Of a stretch of DNA of 30,256 bases, positions 1 to 8,715 are shown one piece after another. A program made the position numbers and the translations under genes. Under the pieces are notes generated by a model. It had not been told where the DNA came from. It made no database searches and was given only the letters and a program-made list of their open reading frames with translations. This DNA comes from Rhodospirillales bacterium. Its GTDB lineage: Bacteria; Pseudomonadota; Alphaproteobacteria; Rhodospirillales; Defluviicoccaceae. The stretch lies in contig JAHCKI010000001.1 of the NCBI GenBank assembly GCA_026125865.1, forward strand, positions 1-30,256, given 5' to 3'. Position 1 is the first letter of the stretch; every line of letters starts with the position of its first letter.

Positions 1-1
1 A

Positions 2-940
2 CGCCTGGTGGCGATGGGAGCGCGGGTGACGGCGCTCAGCCTCTACAACGCCTTCGATAGTCAGGGATGGCTCGATACGCTGCCCAAGGAGACCCGCGGC
101 GAAATCCGCTGTGTCCGAGGTGACGTCCGCGATCCCCAGGTGGTGATGGATATCGTCGAGGGACAGGCTTTGGTGTTTCACCTCGCCGCCCTCATCGGGA
201 TTCCCTACTCCTATGCCGCCGCCTGTTCTTACGTCGACGTCAACGTAATCGGTACCCTCAACCTCTTGGAGGCTGCCCGCAAGCATGGCGTCCAACGGCT
301 GATTCATACCTCGACCAGTGAGGTGTACGGCACGGCCCTGCGAACGCCCATCGACGAAGATCATCCGTTGCAGGGGCAGTCTCCCTATTCGGCGAGCAAG
401 ATCGCCGCCGACGCTATGGCCGAATCCTACGCCCGGTCGTTCGCGTTGCCGGTCGTGACGCTGCGGCCGTTCAATACATTCGGCCCGCGCCAGAGCGAGC
501 GCGCCGTCATCCCGACCATCATTCGACAGGCCTTGGATTCCGATTGCGCCGCGATCCGGATCGGTGACGTAACGCCGAAGCGCGACTTCAATTACGTCGG
601 CGATACGGTGGAGGCCTTCCTGGCGATCGCCGGGTCGGACACGATTGATTATGGGCGTGTCTACAACAGCGGCACGGGGGTTGCCGTCAGCATCGGCGAG
701 GTGGTCGACCTGGTTCGAAGGATCACCGGTTCCGACAAGCCGCTCGAAACTGAGGCGAATCGTTTTCGCCCGGAGAACTCGGAAGTCCGTCTGTTGTTGG
801 CCGACGCTTCGCGTTTGCGCGCGGCCACCGGATGGCAGCCGCGAACGACGTTGGAGGCCGGCATAGAGCGAACAGTGGCATGGTGGCGGAACCGTGTTGA
901 TCAAGGGCTGCTCCGTCCCGATGCCGGTTACGCGACATGA
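2..940 (+). CDS. NAD-dependent epimerase/dehydratase (SDR family, LegB-like), 5' end missing
   Basis: This is an extended short-chain dehydrogenase acting on a nucleotide sugar, probably a 4,6-dehydratase or epimerase for surface polysaccharide precursors. The frame is open from base 2, so the start and the Rossmann GxxGxxG loop lie upstream of the window; the GTG at 8 is unlikely to be the true start. Visible family features are the VRGDVRD segment after beta-3, the VFHLAALIGIPYSY loop, the S/T of HTSTSEVYG, the catalytic YSASK (Tyr-x-x-x-Lys) and RPFNTFGPRQS. The sequence is closest in feel to LegB-type GlcNAc 4,6-dehydratases, but the substrate cannot be read from the sequence. The stop is 22 bases before the peroxiredoxin gene on the same strand, so co-transcription is possible. 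The family call is firm; the exact reaction is not. Confidence 0.85.
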   Translation, partial: RLVAMGARVTALSLYNAFDSQGWLDTLPKETRGEIRCVRGDVRDPQVVMDIVEGQALVFHLAALIGIPYSYAAACSYVDVNVIGTLNLLEAARKHGVQRLIHTSTSEVYGTALRTPIDEDHPLQGQSPYSASKIAADAMAESYARSFALPVVTLRPFNTFGPRQSERAVIPTIIRQALDSDCAAIRIGDVTPKRDFNYVGDTVEAFLAIAGSDTIDYGRVYNSGTGVAVSIGEVVDLVRRITGSDKPLETEANRFRPENSEVRLLLADASRLRAATGWQPRTTLEAGIERTVAWWRNRVDQGLLRPDAGYAT

Positions 941-961
941 GCATGGAATACAGGAGACAGC

Positions 962-1429
962 ATGGTGAGCATGGATGTCGGTGATCAAATCCCCCCGTTC
1001 GACCTTCCGACCGATGGCGGTGGCAGGCTTACGCGGGATGACTTCAAAGGAAAGCAGGTGGTCCTCTACTTCTACCCGAAAGACGACACTTCGGGATGCA
1101 CCAAGGAGGCCCGAGCGTTTCGCGACGCCATCGCCGACTTCGACGCCATCCAAACGATGGTGGTCGGCGTCTCCAAGGACAGCGCCGCCAAGCATGACAA
1201 ATTCAAGGCCAAGCACGACCTCACCTTCCCGCTGATTTCCGATGAGGACGGAACGCTGTGCGAGGCCTTTGGAGTCTGGGTCGAAAAGAGCATGTACGGC
1301 AGGAAGTACATGGGCATCGAGCGCGCCACATTCCTCATCGACGGCGACGGAACGATCCGCCGCGTATGGCGTAAGGTCAAGGTCACCGGTCACGTCGACC
1401 AGGTGTTGCAGGTAGCCAAAGGCGAATAG
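962..1429 (+). CDS. bcp: Thioredoxin-dependent thiol peroxidase, Bcp/PrxQ family
   Basis: This 155-residue peroxiredoxin reduces hydrogen peroxide and organic hydroperoxides in the cytoplasm. The peroxidatic cysteine is Cys46 in YPKDDTSGCTKE. The downstream conserved block VWVEKSMYGRKYMGIER and the strand ATFLIDGDG are typical of the family. The second cysteine that Escherichia coli Bcp has five residues after the first is Arg51 here. The only other cysteine is Cys100, so the enzyme is either 1-Cys or uses a distant resolving Cys. ATG 962 follows an AGGAGA at 952-957; ATG 971 is an alternative that would remove three residues. It lies between the epimerase and the FAD oxidase on the same strand with short gaps. 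Confidence 0.93.
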   Translation: MVSMDVGDQIPPFDLPTDGGGRLTRDDFKGKQVVLYFYPKDDTSGCTKEARAFRDAIADFDAIQTMVVGVSKDSAAKHDKFKAKHDLTFPLISDEDGTLCEAFGVWVEKSMYGRKYMGIERATFLIDGDGTIRRVWRKVKVTGHVDQVLQVAKGE

Positions 1430-1445
1430 GCCGGTAGGGGATGCC

Positions 1446-2825
1446 ATGGACATGCGGATAGGGGCAGATTTCCTCGACGAGTTGAAAGCGATCGTCGGAG
1501 AGCGGCTGTCGACGGCAAGTGCCGTGCGCGAACACCACGGACACGACGAATCGTTTCATCCGCCGCACCCGCCCGACGTGGTCGTGTTCCCGAACACGAC
1601 CGAAGAGGTATCGGCGATCGTCACCGCCTGTTTTCGTCATCGCGTGCCGGTGATTCCGTTCGGAACGGGAACCGGGATCGAAGGTCAGGTCACGGCCGTC
1701 GAAGGCGGTGTGTGTATCGATCTTTCGCGCATGGATCGCATCCTCGCCGTCCATAGTGCTGACATGGATTGTGTCGTTGAAGCCGGTGTCACCCGCAAGC
1801 GATTGAACGAACACCTCCGCGATACCGGTTTGTTTTTTCCCGTCGATCCCGGCGCGGACGCATCCCTCGGCGGCATGGCAGCGACCCGGGCTTCGGGGAC
1901 CAACGCTGTTCGCTACGGAACCATGCGCGACAATGTGTTGGCGTTGACGGCCGTCATGGCGGACGGAACCGTCATTCATACCGGACGGCGCGCGCGCAAA
2001 TCCTCCACCGGCTATGACGTCACCCATTTGCTCATCGGATCGGAAGGCACGCTCGGCGTCATCACCGAGTTGACACTGCGACTACATCCGGTTCCGGAGG
2101 CGATCGCGGCGGCGGTGGTGTCGTTCACCGCTCTCGGCGATGCCGTCGACACCGTGGTGGCAACCATCCAATCCGCCGTTCCCATCGCCCGCATCGAATT
2201 GTTGGACGAAGTCCAGATGGACGCGGTCAATCGCTACTCCGGCACCGATTACCCGCCGCGGCCAACCTTGTTCCTCGAATTCAACGGCACGACGGCAAGC
2301 GTCCAGGAACAGACGAAAATCGTCAAAGCCATCAGCGCCGACCACGGCGGCGGCGATTTCCATTGGGCGCTGCGACCGGAAGAGCGCAATCGCCTGTGGC
2401 AGGCGCGGCACGACGCCTACTACGCCGCCAAGGCCCTGAAACCAGGTTTCGACGGATGGACCACGGACATCTGCGTGCCCATATCCCGCCTGACCGCCTG
2501 CATCATGGAAACCAAACGGGAAATCGAAGAAAGCGGTTTGACGGCGCCCCTGGTCGGCCATGTGGGCGTCGGCAACTTCCATCTGATCATTCTGACCGAT
2601 CCCGACAAAACCGATGACATGGGCAAGGCGCGGCGATTGCATGAGCGACTGGTCCGGCGCGCCCTGGACATGGAGGGGACATGCTCGGGCGAGCACGGTA
2701 TCGGTCTCGGCAAGTTGGCGTTCATGGCCGCCGAACACGGCCCGGCCCTCGATGTCATGCGCGCGGTCAAGCGCGCCCTCGATCCGAAGAGAATCATGAA
2801 TCCCGGCAAGATCATCGCCGACTGA
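1446..2825 (+). CDS. FAD-binding oxidase, D-lactate dehydrogenase (cytochrome)/GlcD type
   Basis: This 459-residue flavoprotein belongs to the PCMH/VAO superfamily, which oxidises 2-hydroxyacids such as D-lactate or glycolate and passes electrons to the respiratory chain. The N-terminal FAD_binding_4 domain covers about residues 35-215, with PVIPFGTGTGIEGQ, the cap segment FPVDPGADASLGGMAATRASG and GSEGTLGVIT. The C-terminal FAD-oxidase_C domain covers about 225-458 and includes GHVGVGNFH, CSGEHGIGLGKL and the terminal RIMNPGKII. The glycine-histidine motif CSGEHGIG is diagnostic. The length matches LDHD/Dld2-type enzymes. The substrate is inferred: D-lactate is most likely, with other D-2-hydroxyacids possible. 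ATG 1446 has a purine-rich GGTAGGGG just upstream. It follows bcp by 16 bases. Confidence 0.9.
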   Translation: MDMRIGADFLDELKAIVGERLSTASAVREHHGHDESFHPPHPPDVVVFPNTTEEVSAIVTACFRHRVPVIPFGTGTGIEGQVTAVEGGVCIDLSRMDRILAVHSADMDCVVEAGVTRKRLNEHLRDTGLFFPVDPGADASLGGMAATRASGTNAVRYGTMRDNVLALTAVMADGTVIHTGRRARKSSTGYDVTHLLIGSEGTLGVITELTLRLHPVPEAIAAAVVSFTALGDAVDTVVATIQSAVPIARIELLDEVQMDAVNRYSGTDYPPRPTLFLEFNGTTASVQEQTKIVKAISADHGGGDFHWALRPEERNRLWQARHDAYYAAKALKPGFDGWTTDICVPISRLTACIMETKREIEESGLTAPLVGHVGVGNFHLIILTDPDKTDDMGKARRLHERLVRRALDMEGTCSGEHGIGLGKLAFMAAEHGPALDVMRAVKRALDPKRIMNPGKIIAD

Positions 2826-2870
2826 TCGAGCGCCTCGACGCCCTGGGGCCTATTCCGTTAATCTGTCCAC

Positions 2871-5546
2871 ATGCATCCGGAGCAGATCGCCTCGACATTG
2901 TGGCACGCCCGGTCGGCGGCGGAATCACTCGCCTTGCTGGAAGCCGGCGCCGACGGCTTGTCGACGGCGGAAGCGGATGCGCGCCGCGCCGAGTTCGGGC
3001 GAAATGTCCTGCCGAGGCCGAAACCGCGCGGTGTGCTTCTCGTATATTTCACTCAGTTCAAGAGCCCGCTGATATACCTGTTGCTGGCGGCCGCTGTGGT
3101 CTCGGTCATCATCGGCGAGTTTACCGACGCCGCCTTCGTCTTCGCCGTTCTCCAAATCAACGCGGTCATCGGCACAATTCAGGAGTGGAAGGCGGAATCA
3201 AGCGCCGAAGCGCTACAGGCCTTGATCCACCATCAGGTCGTTGCGCGCCGCGACGGCGTGAACCAGGCGATCGACAGCGACGATTTGGTGCCGGGCGACA
3301 TCATCGCCCTCGAATCCGGGGCCCTGGTTCCCGCCGATGCCCGATTGCTCAAGGAAAATGACGTCAAGGTCGATGAATCCCTGTTGACCGGTGAATCGGT
3401 TCCAGTCGGCCGGGACGCTGAAATTCGACTCGCCGAACAAACCGTTGTCGGCGACCGCCGCACCATGTTGCATGCGGGCACCACGGTCCTCAGCGGCCGC
3501 GCCGAGGCCGTCGTCACGCAGACCGGTTTGCACACCGAAGTCGGTCGGATCGCGCAGGCCCTGGCGGGCACGCGAACGGCGCCGACGCCCTTCGTGGTCA
3601 GGTTGGAGCGCTTTACCCGCGTGGTGGGTTTCGTCGTGATCGCGGCGGTCGCGGTGTTGGCCGCGGCGCTCTACGCCAAGGGCATGGCCGTTGCGGAGAT
3701 TTTCTTTCTCTGCGTGGCGCTCGCCGTCTCGGCCATTCCCGAAGGATTGCCGGTGGCGATCACCGTGGCGCTGACCGTCGCTTCGGCGCGCATGGCGAAA
3801 AGGAATGTCATCGTTCGCCGGCTGCCGGCGGTCGAGGGGCTTGGCGCCTGCACCATCATCGCCAGCGACAAGACCGGCACGCTGACCTGCAACGAACTGA
3901 CCATCAACCGGCTTTGGCTTCCGCAAATCGGCAATGTGCTTGTGCACGGCCGCGGCTACCTGCCCGAGGGCGAGATGGAGATCGATGGCTCTGCTCCCGA
4001 TGAGAACGCGGCGGCGGCGATCAAGCGGATCGCGACGGCGGGAGCACTCGCCAACGAGGCGACCCTGCGATTCGAAAACGGGCAACTGCACCACTTCGGC
4101 GACACGGTCGATGTAGCCTTCCTGACCCTGGCCGGAAAGAACGCGTTGGACCGGCCGACGCTCCTCGATCGGTTCCCGGAAATCGGCGCCGTTCCGTACG
4201 AATCGGCGCGCCGCTATGCGGCCACCTTCAACCGTGACGGCGAGGGCATCCTGGCGCATGTGAAAGGCGCGGCTGAAAAAATTCTGCCCATGTGCGACTG
4301 GATCGATCGCGACGTCATGTTGGCCGAGGCCGATAAAATGGCGGCGGATGGGCTCCGTGTTCTCGCCGTCGCGGTCGGCGAAGTGGACGGCGTCATGACG
4401 CCGGAAGCGGCGGAGGGACGATTAAATGGACTGACGTTTCTCGGCTTTGCCGGTCTCATGGACCCCTTGCGCGAGGAAGTTCCCGATGCGGTCGATCGCT
4501 GCCGGCGGGCCGGTATCGCGGTGCGCATGGTTACCGGCGACCATCCGGTTACGGCGCTGGCCATCGCAAAGCAACTCCAGCTGGCGGAAGGGCCGAGCCA
4601 TGTGGTCGAAGGCGTCGCCCTTCAGGACCTGCAAACCGATCCCGCCGAACAGGACTTGGCCATCGCCGGCGCTTCGGTCTTCGCCAGGGTCGAACCGGTT
4701 CAGAAGCTGGACATCGTGCGATCCCTGCAAAAACAGGGGCATTTCGTCGCCGTCACGGGCGATGGCGTCAACGACGCGCCGGCGCTGCACACCGCCAACA
4801 TAGGCGTGGCCATGGGAAAAGGCGGAACGGACGTCGCCCGCGGCGCCTCCGACCTCATTCTCGCCGACGACAACTTCGCCTCCATCGTCAACGGCGTGGA
4901 GGAAGGGCGAATTGCCTACGACAACATCCGCAAGGTCATCTACCTGCTGATCAGCACCGGCGCCGCCGAGATCGTGCTGTTCATGCTGTGCTTCCTGTTC
5001 GGACTGCCGCTGCCGCTGTTCGCCGTCCAACTGCTGTGGCTCAATCTGGTGACCAACGGCATACAGCATGTGGCGCTGGCGTTCGAGAAGGGCGAGCCCG
5101 GCATTCTCGATCAGCCGCCGCGCCCCCCCAATCAACCGATTTTCGACCGTCGCATGACCGAGCAGGTTCTGCTGTCGGGCGCCTTCATCGGCGTCGTCGG
5201 CTTCGTGTTTTTTCGCTGGGGCATGTCGCAAGGCTGGAGCGAGTTCGGGGCACGCAACGCCTTGCTTCTGCTCATGGTGTGTTTCGAAAATGCCCATGTG
5301 TTCAACTGCCGCTCGGAATGGCGCTCGGTTTTTCGTCTCCGAGTATTCTCGAACCCGATGCTGATGGTGGCGGTGGTTGCGGCGCAGGGCGTCCACCTCG
5401 GCGCGATGTTCGTGCCGGGTTTGCGCGACGTTCTGGACATCCAGCCGATTTCGTTCGAGGGCTGGATCGAGGTTGCCGCTCTTTCAGTCGCCCTCGTCGC
5501 CGTGATGGAAATCTTCAAGTTCCTGCGCCCGCGCCGCCGTGGCTGA
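2871..5546 (+). CDS. Cation-translocating P-type ATPase (P2/HAD-IC type)
   Basis: This 891-residue membrane pump couples ATP hydrolysis to cation transport. An N-terminal cation-ATPase segment (about 5-45) is followed by M1-M2. The actuator domain carries DESLLTGES, M3-M4 carry PEGLP, the phosphorylation site is Asp333 in SDKTGTLT, the nucleotide domain carries AHVKGAAEKIL, and the hinge carries MVTGDHP and TGDGVNDAP. Six C-terminal membrane spans follow. PEGLP in M4 places it with Ca2+/Na+-type P2 pumps. M6 reads NLVTNGIQHVALAFE, where SERCA-like pumps have NLVTDG, so the aspartate of the ion site is Asn. Ca2+ should therefore not be assumed; the ion is unknown. No metal-binding N-terminal CxxC is present, which argues against a copper or zinc pump. 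The preceding gene ends 45 bases upstream. Confidence 0.93.
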   Translation: MHPEQIASTLWHARSAAESLALLEAGADGLSTAEADARRAEFGRNVLPRPKPRGVLLVYFTQFKSPLIYLLLAAAVVSVIIGEFTDAAFVFAVLQINAVIGTIQEWKAESSAEALQALIHHQVVARRDGVNQAIDSDDLVPGDIIALESGALVPADARLLKENDVKVDESLLTGESVPVGRDAEIRLAEQTVVGDRRTMLHAGTTVLSGRAEAVVTQTGLHTEVGRIAQALAGTRTAPTPFVVRLERFTRVVGFVVIAAVAVLAAALYAKGMAVAEIFFLCVALAVSAIPEGLPVAITVALTVASARMAKRNVIVRRLPAVEGLGACTIIASDKTGTLTCNELTINRLWLPQIGNVLVHGRGYLPEGEMEIDGSAPDENAAAAIKRIATAGALANEATLRFENGQLHHFGDTVDVAFLTLAGKNALDRPTLLDRFPEIGAVPYESARRYAATFNRDGEGILAHVKGAAEKILPMCDWIDRDVMLAEADKMAADGLRVLAVAVGEVDGVMTPEAAEGRLNGLTFLGFAGLMDPLREEVPDAVDRCRRAGIAVRMVTGDHPVTALAIAKQLQLAEGPSHVVEGVALQDLQTDPAEQDLAIAGASVFARVEPVQKLDIVRSLQKQGHFVAVTGDGVNDAPALHTANIGVAMGKGGTDVARGASDLILADDNFASIVNGVEEGRIAYDNIRKVIYLLISTGAAEIVLFMLCFLFGLPLPLFAVQLLWLNLVTNGIQHVALAFEKGEPGILDQPPRPPNQPIFDRRMTEQVLLSGAFIGVVGFVFFRWGMSQGWSEFGARNALLLLMVCFENAHVFNCRSEWRSVFRLRVFSNPMLMVAVVAAQGVHLGAMFVPGLRDVLDIQPISFEGWIEVAALSVALVAVMEIFKFLRPRRRG

Positions 5547-5619
5547 ACGGCAAACAGCTCACAACCCCCGTCGCCAAAAGGGTTGGCTCAGGAATGAGTG
5601 ACCTGCACGACCGGCGCGA

Positions 5620-7053
5620 CTATACGGCCGTACCGCCGACGGTCAGGGCATCGACGCGCAGCGTCGGTTGGCCGACGCCGACGGGGACGCCCTGTCCCTC
5701 CTTGCCGCAGGTGCCGATGCCTGGATCGAACTCGGGGTCGTTGCCGACCATAGAGACCTTGGTCAACACGTCGGGACCGTTACCGATAAGCGTCGCTCCC
5801 TTTACCGGCGCGCCGACCTTGCCGTTTTCGATCTTGTAGGCTTCGGTGCAGGAGAACACGAACTTGCCGTTGGTGATGTCGACTTGGCCGCCGCCGAACG
5901 CGACCGCGTATAGACCCCTGTCCACCGAGGCGAGGATTTCCGCCGGATCGTGGTCTCCGGCCAGCATGTAGGTATTGGTCATGCGCGGCATCGGCCGGTG
6001 GGCGAAGCTCTGTCGCCGGCCATTGCCGGTTGAGCGCTGGCCCATCAGCCGGGCGTTCATCCGATCCTGCATGAAACCGACCAGCGTGCCGTCTTCAATG
6101 AGCACGGTGCGTTCCGTCGGGGTGCCCTCATCGTCGATGGTGAGCGAACCGCGCCGGTCGGGAATGGTTCCGTCATCGACGACCGTCACACCGGGAGCCG
6201 CCACCTGCTCTCCCATGAGGCCGGCGAACGCCGAAGTCTGCTTGCGGTTGAAGTCACCTTCGAGGCCGTGACCGATCGCTTCGTGCAATAGGATACCGGG
6301 CCAACCGGAGCCCAGAACGACGGTCATCTCGCCGGCAGGCGGCGGCACCGATTCCAGGTTCACCAGCGCTTGGCGCAACGCGATATCCACCGCTTCCCGC
6401 CAAGTTTCCGGTTGCAGATAGCGGGTGTAGACAACGCGGCCACCGGTCCCGTGAGTTCCCACTTCCCGCCGTCCGTCCTGGTCCACCACCACAGACACAT
6501 TCAGGCGCACCAACGGCCGGATATCGCCGATCGGCGCCTGTTCCGGCCGCACGATTTCCACCACCTGCCATTCGCCGGAAATGGAAACGGAGACTTGGCA
6601 CACCCTGTCGTCACGGCCGCGGGCATAGGCATCGATGTCCGCCAGCAGAGCCACCTTGTCTTGGAACGGCACCAGCGCCAGCGGGTTGTCGTCGCCGTAG
6701 AGCTTGGCATTGGTCCCGATCGGCGCGTCCGCGAAAACGCTGCCATGGCCGGTGCGCACAGCCTGTACCGTTTTCGCCGCTCTCGCCATGGCGTCCTCGT
6801 CGAGCACCGAGGCATGAGCGTATCCCGTCGCCTCGCCAACCACGGCGCGAAGGCCAAATCCCTGCGCGGTGTCGAAGCTCGCAGTCTTCAGCCGGCCGTC
6901 GTCGAACACGAGGCTTTCCGACTGCCGGTATTCCAGAAACATCTCACCGTCATCGGTGCCATGCAGGGCGTCTTGCACGATCGACTGAACGCGATCGCGA
7001 TCAAGGCCCGTGCGGGAAAAGAACAGGTCATCTGCGACGGCGGCGTTGGTCAA
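5620..7053 (-). CDS. tldD: TldD metalloprotease subunit (TldD/PmbA family)
   Basis: TldD forms a zinc-dependent heterodimeric protease with PmbA/TldE that degrades unfolded peptides and matures some modified peptides. The zinc motif HEAIGHGLEGD (HExxxH) is intact, and the C-terminal CGKEGQGVPVGVGQPTLRV is the family signature around the remaining metal ligand region. The frame is open to a TTG at 7083. A TTG at 7053 is preceded by AAGGAG (7065-7060) at a 6-base spacing, so this start is preferred and gives about 477 residues, normal for TldD. The partner gene is not in the window. The gene converges on the P-type ATPase gene with a 73-base gap. Confidence 0.93.
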   Translation of the reverse strand: MTNAAVADDLFFSRTGLDRDRVQSIVQDALHGTDDGEMFLEYRQSESLVFDDGRLKTASFDTAQGFGLRAVVGEATGYAHASVLDEDAMARAAKTVQAVRTGHGSVFADAPIGTNAKLYGDDNPLALVPFQDKVALLADIDAYARGRDDRVCQVSVSISGEWQVVEIVRPEQAPIGDIRPLVRLNVSVVVDQDGRREVGTHGTGGRVVYTRYLQPETWREAVDIALRQALVNLESVPPPAGEMTVVLGSGWPGILLHEAIGHGLEGDFNRKQTSAFAGLMGEQVAAPGVTVVDDGTIPDRRGSLTIDDEGTPTERTVLIEDGTLVGFMQDRMNARLMGQRSTGNGRRQSFAHRPMPRMTNTYMLAGDHDPAEILASVDRGLYAVAFGGGQVDITNGKFVFSCTEAYKIENGKVGAPVKGATLIGNGPDVLTKVSMVGNDPEFDPGIGTCGKEGQGVPVGVGQPTLRVDALTVGGTAV

Positions 7054-7196
7054 GACAAACTCCTTGGGCGATTGTGGCGGCAATGACGGAAGAATAGATC
7101 CTCCCCTATATGGCGTCGAACACCCTCAAAGTCGAGCCGTTCTGGTTCGCAGCACTCTCCTTTACTCTCGTCGTTATTGCGGACCAACACCGCACC

Positions 7197-7286
7197 CGTA
7201 GCCTGGATTAGCGTAGCGTAATCCGGGACTCGCCGGTGCCACGCCGAGATGTTGCCCCGGATTACGCTACGCTAATCCAGGCTACG
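7197..7286. repeat. Perfect 31-bp inverted repeat with 28-nt spacer (REP/BIME-like)
   Basis: The left arm 7197-7227 and right arm 7256-7286 are exact reverse complements over 31 bases, starting CGTAGCCTGGATTAGCG. From memory, this sequence type resembles dispersed palindromic elements found in intergenic regions of many proteobacteria. The element sits between tldD and the metZ riboswitch and could fold into a very stable hairpin when transcribed. It has no T-tract on either side, so it is not a standard terminator. Confidence 0.85.
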
Positions 7287-7374
7287 TAACTCTGAGTTGA
7301 CGGCGAGAACTGCAGAGAGGCCCCTGGCGACAAAACAGTTGACGGCGGGAGGGCTTGGGGGGTATGCGAGCCGC

Positions 7375-7430
7375 CGCGTGGTGATTTGACCGACCGGCTT
7401 GCAGCCACGTTAAAGAAATCGCTAAAAGGT
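7375..7430 (+). ncRNA. SAM-II riboswitch upstream of metZ
   Basis: The segment matches the SAM-II consensus as recalled: CGTGGTGATTTG, then CGGCTTGCAGCCACG, TTAAA, and GCTAAAA. The P1 stem pairs CGTGG (7377-7381) with CCACG (7405-7409). The pseudoknot pairs GATTT (7383-7387) with AAATC (7416-7420). SAM-II elements control methionine-synthesis genes in alphaproteobacteria by hiding the ribosome site when SAM binds. Here the metZ start lies 77 bases further on, and a hairpin with a TTCG loop (7446-7466) lies between, so the expression platform is not obvious. Confidence 0.9.
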
Positions 7431-7506
7431 TCGCGTACTCCTGAGCCTCGACCGTTCGCGGTGAGGGTCATGCGTCGGGCCGGATGGCAACAAGGGAGTT
7501 TTGCTC

Positions 7507-8709
7507 ATGGCCCGAGATCTTCGTCACAAGTCATCCTGGCGACCGGCGACACGTCTGATACGCAGCGGCACGCAACGCTCGGCGTTTGATGAAACCTCGG
7601 AAGCCCTATTCCTGACCTCCGGCTACGTCTACGCCTCCGCCGAGGAAGCGGAGGCCTCATTCAACGGGGAGAAGGAGCGCTACGTCTATTCGCGCTTCGC
7701 CAATCCCACCATCGCCATGTTCGAAACCCGTTTGGCCGCGATCGAAGACGCGGCCCATTGCCGGGCGACGGCCACGGGTATGGCGGCGGTGTTTTCGTCC
7801 ATGGCCTGCGCCATCAAGGCCGGCGACCGCGTGGTAGCGTCGCGGGCGCTGTTCGGGTCGTGCCAGTACGTGGTCGCCGAAATTCTTCCCCGCTTCGGCG
7901 TTGAGACAGCGTTTGTCGACGGCGGCGATCTGGGCCAGTGGCGGCGGGCATTGGCCCCCGGCGCCGCCTTCGTCTTCATGGAAACGCCGTCCAATCCGAC
8001 CCTGGACATCATCGACATCGCCGCCGTCTCGGAATTGGCGCACGCGGCCGGAGCCAGGGTCGTCGTCGACAACGTATTCGCCAGCCCCATTCTGCAGAAG
8101 CCGCTGGCGCTGGGCGCCGACATCGTCGTGTATTCGGCGACGAAGCACATCGACGGACAAGGTCGGTGCCTCGGCGGCGCCATCATCACCAATGATAGCG
8201 CATACGAGGAGGAACTCCTGGTGCCGTACATGCGCCACACGGGACCGGCCATCAGCCCGTTCAATGCGTGGCTCCTGTTGAAGGGCCTGGAGACATTGGA
8301 GCTTCGCGTTTCGCGTCACTGCGAGAACGCCGCTGCCGTGGCGGAATTCCTCGCGAATCGCGGCGAAGCCCAACGTGTTCTCTATCCGGGGCTCGCCAGC
8401 CATCCGCAACATGAACTGGCGTCGAAGCAGATGACGGCCGGCGGCAATATCGTTTCATTCGAACTGGCGGGCGGCAAAGCCGCCGCCTTCCGGTTTCTCA
8501 ACGCACTGAGATTGATAGATATTTCCAACAACCTCGGCGACGCCAAGAGCCTCGCCACCCACCCGGCCACGACAACCCATCAACGTCTCTCGGCGGAGGA
8601 ACAGCGCGCCATGGGCATTACCGACGGCCTTGTCCGGATCTCCGTCGGCCTCGAAGACATCGAAGATATCAAGGACGATCTCGATCGGGCGCTGGCTGCA
8701 GCTGAGTAG
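7507..8709 (+). CDS. metZ: O-succinylhomoserine sulfhydrylase
   Basis: This 400-residue PLP enzyme of the Cys/Met metabolism family condenses O-succinylhomoserine with sulfide to give homocysteine in methionine synthesis. The PLP lysine lies in YSATKHIDGQGRCLGG. Other family marks are YSRFANPT near the N-terminus, the METPSNPT loop, VVDNVFASP, and the C-terminal SLATHPATTTH and RISVGLEDIEDI. ATG 7507 is preceded by AGGGAG (7493-7498) at good spacing; the upstream TTG at 7501 is less likely. The SAM-II riboswitch upstream supports the methionine role and predicts repression by SAM. The gene converges on gshA, with only 6 bases between stop codons. An imperfect hairpin at 8704-8730 spans both ends. 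Confidence 0.95.
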   Translation: MARDLRHKSSWRPATRLIRSGTQRSAFDETSEALFLTSGYVYASAEEAEASFNGEKERYVYSRFANPTIAMFETRLAAIEDAAHCRATATGMAAVFSSMACAIKAGDRVVASRALFGSCQYVVAEILPRFGVETAFVDGGDLGQWRRALAPGAAFVFMETPSNPTLDIIDIAAVSELAHAAGARVVVDNVFASPILQKPLALGADIVVYSATKHIDGQGRCLGGAIITNDSAYEEELLVPYMRHTGPAISPFNAWLLLKGLETLELRVSRHCENAAAVAEFLANRGEAQRVLYPGLASHPQHELASKQMTAGGNIVSFELAGGKAAAFRFLNALRLIDISNNLGDAKSLATHPATTTHQRLSAEEQRAMGITDGLVRISVGLEDIEDIKDDLDRALAAAE

Positions 8710-8715
8710 GCGTGC

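Noticed and set aside
3213..4259. Long minus-strand frames opposite the P-type ATPase (also 4422-5396)
   Set aside because: The plus-strand ATPase is continuous with all motifs; the antisense frames are Arg/Gly/His-rich and motif-free, as expected for shadows in GC-rich DNA.
5562..5585. CAACCC/GGGTTG inverted repeat between the P-type ATPase and tldD as a terminator
   Set aside because: Only six pairs with a 12-base loop and no T-tract.
7108..7209. 33-residue plus-strand frame with a hydrophobic middle, ending in the inverted repeat
   Set aside because: It has no ribosome site and no recognised family; it could be the remnant of a gene but cannot be supported.
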